Source of the DNA: Tabrizicola sp.
Lineage (GTDB): Bacteria > Pseudomonadota > Alphaproteobacteria > Rhodobacterales > Rhodobacteraceae
DNA length: 64,000 nt
Direction of reading: 5' to 3'
NCBI RefSeq assembly: GCF_022842145.1
Contig: NZ_JALHQD010000006.1
Location: forward strand, 62,001 to 126,000
A model generated the notes under the pieces. That model was given only the letters and a program-made list of their open reading frames with translations. It searched no databases and was not told the DNA's origin. Shown here in pieces: positions 57,672-64,000 of this stretch; the first letter of the stretch is position 1, and each line of letters opens with the position of its first letter. The translations under genes and the position numbers were made by a program.

Positions 57672-58633
57672 TTCCGGCGCATCCTTGGGTCGATGAAGAG
57701 ATAGATCATGTCCACCGTCAGGTTGATCATCGCAAAGCCGAACCCGACCAGCGCCAGATAGGCGGCCATTACGGGGAAGTCGGCGTATTCGATGGCCTGC
57801 AGGATCAGAAGGCCAAGGCCCGGCCACTGGAAAACCGCCTCGCAGACGATGGCGAAGGCGATGAGCGAACCAATCTGCATCCCCACCACCGTCACGACGG
57901 GCAGAAGCGAATTGCGCAGAGCATGGCGCAGATGCACGCTGCGGTCCGACAAACCACGGGCGCGGGCGAACTTGATGAAGTCGGCGCGCATCACCTCCTG
58001 CATCTCGCCCTGCACAAGGCGCATGATCATCGAGATCTGGAAGACAGCCAGGGTGAGGACTGGCATGATCAGGGCCATTCGGCCGGTTTCGGTCAAAAGG
58101 CCCGTGGACCACCAGCCGAACTGCACGACGTCGCCGCGACCGAAGGCGGACAGCCAGCGCAGCTCGACCGAAAAGATCAGGATCAAGAGCATCCCGATCA
58201 GGAATTGCGGGATCGAGATGCCGATCAGCGCGATGATCTGCAGGAGGCGCGAGAAGAAACCCTTGGGGCGCAGGGCGCAGTAAACGCCCATCGGGATGCC
58301 GACGCCAAGCGCAAGGATCGTGGCGCAGACCACCAGTTCGACGGTGGCAGGCAGGCGCGAGAGGATCAGCTCAAGCACCGGGACGCGGTTGCGGTAGGAA
58401 ATGCCGAAATCGCCGACGACCGCGCGTTCCAGGAAATGCCAGAACTGGATATATGACGGCTGGTCGAGCCCAAGGGTGCGGCGCAATTCGTCGCGTTCGT
58501 CCAGCGTCGCATTGACGCCCAGGATGTTGTTAACCGGGTCGCCGAGGTAGTTGAAGATCAGAAAGGACAGACCCGCCACGATCAGCATCACCAGAAGGAC
58601 GCTGCCCAGACGGCGGAGGACAAGGGTGATCAT
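57668..58633 (-). CDS. Dpp/Opp-type ABC importer permease (DppB-like)
   Basis: Inner-membrane permease (321 aa), six helices; begins ITLVLRRLGSVLLVMLIVAG and shows the DppB loop LGDPVNNILG plus the EAA-type region RADFIKFARARGLSDRSVHLRHALRN (in part). Forms the channel with the DppC-like protein. Follows the binding-protein gene after a 65-base gap containing a strong hairpin. Confidence 0.94.
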   Translation of the reverse strand: MITLVLRRLGSVLLVMLIVAGLSFLIFNYLGDPVNNILGVNATLDERDELRRTLGLDQPSYIQFWHFLERAVVGDFGISYRNRVPVLELILSRLPATVELVVCATILALGVGIPMGVYCALRPKGFFSRLLQIIALIGISIPQFLIGMLLILIFSVELRWLSAFGRGDVVQFGWWSTGLLTETGRMALIMPVLTLAVFQISMIMRLVQGEMQEVMRADFIKFARARGLSDRSVHLRHALRNSLLPVVTVVGMQIGSLIAFAIVCEAVFQWPGLGLLILQAIEYADFPVMAAYLALVGFGFAMINLTVDMIYLFIDPRMRRK

Positions 58634-58657
58634 CGGCGGGCTTTCAGCGGAAAGGGA

Positions 58658-58690
58658 GGTTCGGGCGACGGATTGGCCGCCGCCCGAACC
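58658..58690 (-). terminator. hairpin between binding-protein and permease genes
   Basis: GGTTCGGGCG and CGCCCGAACC form a 10-bp perfect stem with a 13-base loop and no T-run. Such hairpins after binding-protein genes usually stabilise the upstream mRNA or attenuate the downstream genes, giving more binding protein than permease. Confidence 0.65.
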
Positions 58691-58698
58691 GGAACGCG

Positions 58699-60270
58699 TC
58701 AGTTCATCGTGTAGTACCAGAAGCGGGTGTATTCATCGCCCGGCACGATGGCGTTGACCTTGTCGGTCATTCCCCAGGTGAGGAACTGCTGGTGGATCAT
58801 GATCTTGCCGACCTCGTCGCGCTGGGTCTTGACCACTTCCGAGATCATCTCCTGGCGTTTGGCGGGATCCGTCTCTTCGCCGATCTTGATGATCAGCGCA
58901 TCGACGGCGGGGTTGGAATAACCCTTCGGGTTCCAGGCCCCAAGCTCGCCCGAAGGGGAATGCACGGTCGCGCTGAAGATGTTGTAGGGGTCAATGGTTG
59001 GCAGCCCCGCCCAGCCCAGCATGTAGAAGGCGTATTCGCCGCCCGGCAGGCCGGTGTCGTACTGAACCGGCGGAACCATGTTCAGCTGCACCGTGATGCC
59101 GATCTTTGCAAGCATGCCGGCCGTCGCCTGACAGATCTGCTCATCGTTGATGAAAGAGCCTTGCGGGCAATGCACCGGCAGGGTGAAGCCGTCAGGATAA
59201 CCCGCCTCGGCCAGAAGGGCTTTGGCACCCTCGGGGTCGAAAGGGAAGCGGACGTCCAGCGCGGCGTCATAATAGGGCATCTGCGGCGCAAGCTGCGTGG
59301 CGACTGGGTTCGAGTTGCCGCGCATGATCGAGGTCATGATCCCTTCGGCATCTATGGCCATGGCGATGGCCTTGCGCACCAGCGGGCTCTTCAATGGATT
59401 GCCTTCGACGCCGCTGCCGGCAAGCGTGTCGCTTTGCTGGTCCATGCCGAAGAAGATCGTCCGCAGGTGCGGGCCGCGCATCACCTTCATGCCGGGCGTC
59501 GCCTCGATACGCTCAAGGTCCTGCGGAGGGGCATTGCGGATGAAGTCCACCTCGCCGGATAGCAGAGCCGCCACGCGGGTCGCGTTGTTGGTGATGGGCG
59601 TGTAGACGATCTCGTCGATGTTGTGCTTCTTTTCGTCCCACCAGTCGGGGTTAGCCGCGAGGACGGTCTTTACGTCCGGTGAGCGTTCCACCAGCTTGAA
59701 GGGCCCGGTGCCATTGGCCTGCGTCTGCATCGCGCCGCCCGCGTTCGAAGACAGGTCCAGCGGCTTTTCCGCACCGATGGATTCCTGGAACTCCTTGTCC
59801 ATGATGTACCAGCCGGCAAAGTCGTTCAGCAGCAGCGCATACTTGCGGTTCACCTTGAAGATCACGGTGTAGTCGTCGACCTTCACCACTTCGTCGATGG
59901 GTTCAAGAAGGCCCGCGAAGGGCGAGCCCGGGTCGCCTGCGCGGTGGTAAGAGAAGATCACGTCATCGGCGGTGAAGGGGTTGCCGTTGTGAAACTTCAC
60001 GTCCTTGCGAAGGTTGAACTTCCATTCGGTGTCCGAGATCACCTCCCAGCTTTCGGCAAGCGCCGGTTCCAGCTTGAGGTCGGCATTCCAGCGCACCAGC
60101 CCTTCGTAGACGTTGCACAGAAGGCTGAGCGCAAAGTCGTCGCGCGCCGCGTGCGGGTCCATCGAGGCGATGTCCTGGGATTCGGCAAAGCGCAGGCTGT
60201 TGGCGTTGGCAGTGCTGCCGAAGACTGCCAGCGCGGCAGCAAGGATCAGGGGTCTTGCAAGGTGTCGCAT
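58699..60270 (-). CDS. ABC importer substrate-binding protein (DppA/OppA family)
   Basis: Periplasmic class C binding protein (523 aa, SBP_bac_5). Signal peptide about 1-23 (ending ANA-NS); family signature DPHAARDDFALSLLCNVYEGLV and WKFNLRKDVKFHNGNPFTADDVIF. Binds the transported ligand. Its operon partners, a deaminase-like amidohydrolase and a nearby hydantoin-racemase-like gene, hint that the ligand is not a simple peptide. ATG at 60270 starts the signal peptide; the upstream frame is not protein-like. Confidence 0.94.
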   Translation of the reverse strand: MRHLARPLILAAALAVFGSTANANSLRFAESQDIASMDPHAARDDFALSLLCNVYEGLVRWNADLKLEPALAESWEVISDTEWKFNLRKDVKFHNGNPFTADDVIFSYHRAGDPGSPFAGLLEPIDEVVKVDDYTVIFKVNRKYALLLNDFAGWYIMDKEFQESIGAEKPLDLSSNAGGAMQTQANGTGPFKLVERSPDVKTVLAANPDWWDEKKHNIDEIVYTPITNNATRVAALLSGEVDFIRNAPPQDLERIEATPGMKVMRGPHLRTIFFGMDQQSDTLAGSGVEGNPLKSPLVRKAIAMAIDAEGIMTSIMRGNSNPVATQLAPQMPYYDAALDVRFPFDPEGAKALLAEAGYPDGFTLPVHCPQGSFINDEQICQATAGMLAKIGITVQLNMVPPVQYDTGLPGGEYAFYMLGWAGLPTIDPYNIFSATVHSPSGELGAWNPKGYSNPAVDALIIKIGEETDPAKRQEMISEVVKTQRDEVGKIMIHQQFLTWGMTDKVNAIVPGDEYTRFWYYTMN

Positions 60271-60308
60271 GATGTCTGTTCTCCCGTGTTGAGTGGTTTT
60301 TTGGGTCT

Positions 60309-61301
60309 TCAGGTCCCCTTGGGCAAAGCGGTGCCCCCGGAAAACAGGTGGCAAGCAACCGTGGACGCGGCCACGGACGCGAGAACTGGCACTTCGGCCG
60401 AACAGCGCGGCCCGGCTTGCGCACAGCGTGGGTGGAAGCTGCATCCCTGCGGCCAATGGCCGGGCCGTGGCATGCTGCCAGCGATTTGCGGCAATCGGGC
60501 CTCTCGGCGGGCAAGCGACGGGATCAGGCCCATCAATCCGGCGGCATAGGGATGGCGCGCGGCACGAAGCACTTCATCCACCGGCCCGATCTCGACCAGC
60601 CGGCCCGCATACATCACGGCCACGCGGTCAGCGATTTCGGCGATCACGCCCATGTCGTGGGTGACCAGCATGATCGCGGTTCCCCGGTCACGCGCCAGTC
60701 GGCGCAGAAGGGCCAGGATCTGCGCCTGGATCGACACATCCAGCGCAGTCGTAGGCTCGTCAGCGACGATCACCTCGGGTTCCGCGGCGATTGCCAGGGC
60801 GATCACGATCCGTTGCCGCATGCCGCCAGAGAATTGGTGAGGATACTGGCCGAAGCGTTTGGCCGGATCGGCGATCCCCACCTCGGCAAGCAGGTCCATG
60901 GCCCGGCCCCGCGCCGCCGTTGCGGTCAGGGGCAGATGGGTCCGGATCGTTTCCACCAGCTGGTCGCCAACCGACATGAGCGGGTCCAGACTGGTGAGCG
61001 GGTCCTGAAAGATCGCCCCGATCCGCTTGCCACGGATCTTGCGCTGGTCTTCAGGCGGCAAGTTGTCGATCCGCTGCCCGTCCAAGAGGATCTCGCCCCC
61101 AGCGATGCGCCCCGGGCCTTGCAGAAGCCCGATCAAGGCGTTGCCGGTCAGGGACTTGCCTGCCCCCGACTCGCCGACAATTCCCAGGATTTCGCCCTTC
61201 GCAAGCTGGAAGCTGATCGAGTCGATTGCCGTGATGCTGCCGTGTCGACTGTCGAAGCTGATACTCAGATCGCGAACGACAAGCGCTGATGCGGGATTCA
61301 T
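60309..61301 (-). CDS. Dpp/Opp-type ABC importer ATPase (DppD-like)
   Basis: ATPase subunit (330 aa): Walker A GESGAGKSL (43-51), signature QFSGGMRQRIVIALAI, Walker B VIVADEPTTALD, switch THD, and the C-terminal CSFHPRCAQAGPRC module that can carry an iron-sulfur cluster. First gene of the minus-strand operon. ATG at 61301 is preceded by GGAGAAG; an ATG at 61316 overlaps that site. Confidence 0.94.
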   Translation of the reverse strand: MNPASALVVRDLSISFDSRHGSITAIDSISFQLAKGEILGIVGESGAGKSLTGNALIGLLQGPGRIAGGEILLDGQRIDNLPPEDQRKIRGKRIGAIFQDPLTSLDPLMSVGDQLVETIRTHLPLTATAARGRAMDLLAEVGIADPAKRFGQYPHQFSGGMRQRIVIALAIAAEPEVIVADEPTTALDVSIQAQILALLRRLARDRGTAIMLVTHDMGVIAEIADRVAVMYAGRLVEIGPVDEVLRAARHPYAAGLMGLIPSLARREARLPQIAGSMPRPGHWPQGCSFHPRCAQAGPRCSAEVPVLASVAASTVACHLFSGGTALPKGT

Positions 61302-61369
61302 GGACGACTTCTCCATGAATTGTGCACCGTGCCCCTTGACGCGCTTGCTTCAAGATTGTTCAACATGAT

Positions 61370-61377
61370 TGTATACA
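61370..61377. promoter_or_regulatory. TGTATACA palindrome in the gntR / importer promoter region
   Basis: TTGTATACAG at 61369-61378 lies between the divergent importer operon (start 61301) and gntR (start 61388). The same TGTATACA core recurs at 62900-62907. TCAAGATTGTT at 61350-61360 is also repeated beside that second site. Confidence 0.65.
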
Positions 61378-61387
61378 GCTGCTGGCG

Positions 61388-62143
61388 ATGGCCGCCGCAG
61401 GCCAAAATCGAGCAGGACCAGGCGTGAATTTTGTGAACAGCCGCAACCGCAACCAACGCGGGCAACGGACCGACGAACGGATCCATGCCGCGATCTATGC
61501 GGCGATCATCAATCTTCAGCTGCGCCCGGCCACTCCGTTGCAGGAAGACGCGCTGGCCGGGGCCTTTGGCGTCAGCCGCACGATCATCCGCAAGGTGCTG
61601 CAACGCCTGGCGCACGAAAAGCTGGTGGTGATCACCCCCAACAAAGGGGCCCGAGTGGCACGACCGACCACTGATGAAGGCCGACAGGTCTTCGAGGCCC
61701 GCCACACCATTGAAAGCGAACTGGTCCGCAAGGTTGCCCGCAACCGCGACGAAGCCGGGCTGGACCGCCTTCGCGGCATCGTGACGGAAGAGATGAAAGC
61801 GCAGACCGCAAACGACAAGCGCCGCCGCGTGCAGTTGTCCGGCGACTTCCACTGTGCCCTTGCAGAACTTGCTGGGAACGAGGTGCTGGCCGGCTTTGTT
61901 CAGGAACTGGTGTCGCGCACGTCGCTGATTATCGCACTGTACGAAGTACCCGGGGCTGTGCCTTGTTCCTGCGACGAACACAGCCAGATCATCGACGCGC
62001 TTGCCACGGGCGACGAGGCGGCGTCGATCAAGCTCATGACGGATCATCTTCGGCATATCGAATCCCAAGTGGATTTGTCGCAATCAACGGGCGGGGTGGA
62101 TTTCAGGTCGCTCTTCTCCGGCGCGTCCGGGCAAATGGGCTGA
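61388..62143 (+). CDS. GntR-family regulator, FadR/FCD subfamily
   Basis: Transcription factor (251 aa) with an N-terminal winged helix (about 27-92: LQEDALAGAFGVSRTIIRKVLQRLAHEKLV) and a C-terminal FCD ligand-binding domain (about 100-235) with the metal/ligand histidines in SGDFHCALAELAGN, DEHSQII and TDHLRHIE. Such proteins bind carboxylates. Divergent from the importer operon, with a TGTATACA site ten bases before its start, so autoregulation is likely. Its 3' end overlaps the racemase gene by 60 bases tail-to-tail. Confidence 0.92.
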   Translation: MAAAGQNRAGPGVNFVNSRNRNQRGQRTDERIHAAIYAAIINLQLRPATPLQEDALAGAFGVSRTIIRKVLQRLAHEKLVVITPNKGARVARPTTDEGRQVFEARHTIESELVRKVARNRDEAGLDRLRGIVTEEMKAQTANDKRRRVQLSGDFHCALAELAGNEVLAGFVQELVSRTSLIIALYEVPGAVPCSCDEHSQIIDALATGDEAASIKLMTDHLRHIESQVDLSQSTGGVDFRSLFSGASGQMG

Positions 62144-62866
62144 CGGGGCATAGGCGGACATCGCCCCGAGGTACGGTTTGGCAATTGGATAAGCGAGGTC
62201 GCCATGTTTCGACGTCGCGAGCCTTGCCCCGACCAGAGCCTCGGCGAACTTGATCGCGACAGTAACGCCATCGATGACTGGCACCGGCAGCCGTTCGCGC
62301 AGATAGTCGACCAGCCCGGCCATTCCGGCACAGCCCAGAACGATGGCGCCGCAGCGGTCCTCCGTCAGCGCACGCTGGCATTCGGCCAAGATGATTTCGT
62401 TGACCTGATCGTCAGGACACTCGAGAGCAAGCACCGGCAGATCAGTTGCCCGGACACGACGGCACGCTGACTGCATCCCGTAGTTGCGCACCAGCGCCTC
62501 GGCGATGATCCGCGTCCGGTCAAGGGTAGTGACGACCGAGAATGATGTGGCGATGAAGGTTGCCGCATGCATCGCTGCCTCTGCGATCCCCAGTACCGGG
62601 GCTGCGGTGATCTCGCGCGCGGCAAGAAGCCCGGGGTCGCCGAAGCAGGCGATGACGTAGGCGTCAGCAGCGGGGTCTGCTCGCATTGCCTCAATAAGGC
62701 CGAACACAGCGAACGCCTCGTCATAGTGCCCTTCAATGGACACCGGACCCGACGCAGCAGTTACCGAATCGATGATGGTGCCCGGACTCGCAACAGCGCG
62801 GGCGGCCTCGGCCATGGACAGGGTCATCGCAGCGGTCGCGTTCGGATTGATCAGCTTGATACGCAT
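62084..62866 (-). CDS. Asp/Glu/hydantoin racemase family protein (hydantoin-racemase-like)
   Basis: Two-cysteine racemase of 260 residues. It begins MRIKLINPNATAAMT, with the INPN start and the SIEGHYDEA block of hydantoin racemases; acid-base cysteines are Cys74 (IACFGDPG) and Cys179 (VLGCAGM). Would interconvert enantiomers of 5-substituted hydantoins or allantoin; other members isomerise maleate. ATG at 62866 starts at the conserved motif; 51 upstream codons rejected. A TGTATACA site 34 bases upstream suggests control by the GntR protein. Confidence 0.88.
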   Translation of the reverse strand: MRIKLINPNATAAMTLSMAEAARAVASPGTIIDSVTAASGPVSIEGHYDEAFAVFGLIEAMRADPAADAYVIACFGDPGLLAAREITAAPVLGIAEAAMHAATFIATSFSVVTTLDRTRIIAEALVRNYGMQSACRRVRATDLPVLALECPDDQVNEIILAECQRALTEDRCGAIVLGCAGMAGLVDYLRERLPVPVIDGVTVAIKFAEALVGARLATSKHGDLAYPIAKPYLGAMSAYAPSAHLPGRAGEERPEIHPAR

Positions 62867-62899
62867 GTTTGTCCCACGGTGTGACGCTGCTGCCTTATT

Positions 62900-62907
62900 G
62901 TATACAT
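62900..62907. promoter_or_regulatory. TGTATACA palindrome upstream of the racemase gene
   Basis: TTGTATACAT at 62899-62908, about 34 bases before the racemase ATG (minus strand), followed by TCAAGATTGTT, which also accompanies the site near gntR. Confidence 0.65.
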
Positions 62908-63192
62908 CAAGATTGTTGATGCCTAAGGCTCTCCTGTCAACAGACTCGCCAAACACCACCGCGCGCACCCGCAAGCAACGGTAACGCGCCGGAGTTTCCC
63001 CAGTTAATCGGACGATCACAACCCCTCTAGATGCGCCGAATCCCGGAAAGACAGCTGGATTTTCGCGGATTTGGAGTGATTCTAGTGCAATTTTGTGTTC
63101 ACGCCGCTGAAGGATGCATCGCGCGGCCCCAAAAGCTGCCTAGCAAGTGACCAGTTTTTGGATACACCGACACTACTGCATTAAATCCACTA

Positions 63193-63202
63193 TCGTACAC
63201 AA
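63193..63202. promoter_or_regulatory. FadR-type site upstream of the second importer ATPase
   Basis: TTGTGTACGA on the minus strand fits the FadR-subfamily pattern TnGTnnACnA and differs from the TGTATACA sites at two or three positions. It is 43 bases before the ATPase start at 63245. Confidence 0.4.
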
Positions 63203-63244
63203 TTAAATGGTTCAATCTCGGTCTGAGTGTCAGGAAAGAGCCGA

Positions 63245-64000
63245 ATGGACAGCACACCGATTCTTGACGTTCGCGGCCTGAGTGTCGGGTTCGCCACTAT
63301 CGGCGGACTTCTGGTCGCGGTTGAGGACGTGACCCTTTCGGTGTCGCGCGGCGAAGTTCTGGCGATCATCGGCGAGTCCGGATCGGGCAAGACGGTGACG
63401 GCGATGTCGATTGCGCGCCTTCTGGCAAGCCCGCCCTCGCGGGTGCTGGGCGGGTCGGTGCGGATGGGCAAGGACGAGATCCTCGTCCTAGACGACCGGG
63501 CGATGGAGGACGTTCGTGGTCGTCGGATTGGCACGATCTTCCAGAACCCTCGCGCATCGCTGGACCCTTCCTTCACGATTGCGTCGCAACTGATCGAGAC
63601 GTTGCGGCGGCACGACCCGGCGTTGGGGCGGACGGCGGCTGCGGCCGAGGCGGTGCGCATGCTGGGCGAGGTCGGGTTTCCTGATGCCGATCAGGTGATG
63701 GCAAGCTATCCGCACCAGCTTTCCGGGGGGATGTGCCAGCGGATTGCGTTGGCGATGGCGCTGGCCTGCAAGCCCGAAGTGCTGATCGCGGACGAGCCCA
63801 CGACGGCACTGGACGTCGGCGTGCAGGCCCGCGTCCTGTTGCTGTTGAAGCGACGTAGCCACGAAACCGGCCTCCCAATCATCCTGATCACGCATGACAT
63901 CGGCGTCGTTGCGGCAATGGCAGGGCGGGTGTTGGTCATGTACGGCGGGCACATGCAGGAGGAAGCTCCGGTCGCCGACCTACTGGAGCGCCCGCTGCAT
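63245..64000 (+). CDS. second Dpp/Opp-type ABC importer ATPase, truncated by window end
   Basis: First 252 codons of a peptide-type importer ATPase, open to the window edge. Walker A GESGSGKT (43-50), signature LSGGMCQR (159-166), Walker B DEPTTALD (183-190) and the switch His217 are present. AGGAAAG precedes the ATG. The signature has Cys where Arg or Lys is usual. It is not a duplicate of the 60309 gene; similarity is only family-level. It presumably starts a second import operon serving the same pathway, divergent from the racemase gene. Confidence 0.93.
   Translation, partial: MDSTPILDVRGLSVGFATIGGLLVAVEDVTLSVSRGEVLAIIGESGSGKTVTAMSIARLLASPPSRVLGGSVRMGKDEILVLDDRAMEDVRGRRIGTIFQNPRASLDPSFTIASQLIETLRRHDPALGRTAAAAEAVRMLGEVGFPDADQVMASYPHQLSGGMCQRIALAMALACKPEVLIADEPTTALDVGVQARVLLLLKRRSHETGLPIILITHDIGVVAAMAGRVLVMYGGHMQEEAPVADLLERPLH

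Overview
The window is a high-GC, gene-dense chromosomal segment from an alphaproteobacterium, most likely a member of the Rhodobacteraceae (Rhodobacterales). The support is a DMSP lyase DddP with every known active-site residue, a LexA gene behind a GTTC-N7-GTTC SOS box, a glnB-glnA pair, and the trpG-trpD-trpC-moaC-moeA-lexA / comEC / gltX-gltA block familiar from that family. No plasmid, phage, CRISPR or complete insertion sequence is visible. The only RNA gene found is tRNA-Pro(UGG).

Layout. 0-0.7 kb: end of a cytochrome c maturation operon (ccmD, ccmG). 0.8-18.5 kb: an HxlR-type regulator, small hypotheticals, acnA, a DUF1223 protein, an LpxL-like acyltransferase, a DMT permease, an isolated fliG, two small exported proteins sharing a Cys motif, purB, a membrane EEP phosphatase, a decayed gene, a DUF983 protein, then dddP divergent from a heme N-demethylase / flavodoxin-fold reductase / alpha-beta hydrolase operon. 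18.6-26.3 kb: nitrogen control (glnB-glnA), the bifunctional NAD(P)HX repair enzyme carrying a palindromic repeat inside its reading frame, and a polyamine group (Lrp regulator, ornithine-type decarboxylase, N-carbamoylputrescine amidase). 26.3-37 kb: an alternative oxidase, citrate synthase, gltX, comEC, lexA, moeA-moaC-trpC-trpD-trpG. 37-51 kb: threonine catabolism (kbl-tdh), selO, a tandem cold-shock protein, pdxH, fabI, gpt, an aminotransferase, and PpiD-like foldase plus trpE. 51-53 kb: a deacetylase-like protein with a long Ala/Pro/Glu linker. 53.1-54 kb: a gene-poor block.

The last 10 kb is an accessory catabolic locus. A seven-gene minus-strand operon encodes a complete Dpp-type ABC importer, a cytosine-deaminase-like amidohydrolase and a flavin-reductase-like protein. 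It is divergent from a GntR/FCD regulator. A hydantoin-racemase-like gene and a second importer ATPase (cut by the window end) follow. GTATAC-type palindromes lie in front of the gntR/operon pair and the racemase, with a FadR-like variant before the second ATPase, so the whole locus is probably one regulon for uptake and breakdown of a cyclic amide or N-heterocycle. The substrate is unknown.

Non-coding signals include five loci of GTAG-headed REP-like palindromes (one inside nnr as a perfect 27-bp inverted repeat), two copies of a 29-bp intergenic motif, several other palindromic intergenic elements, a clear LexA box, a palindrome likely used by the Lrp regulator, and a hairpin that would mask the ribosome binding site of a TPR-protein gene.
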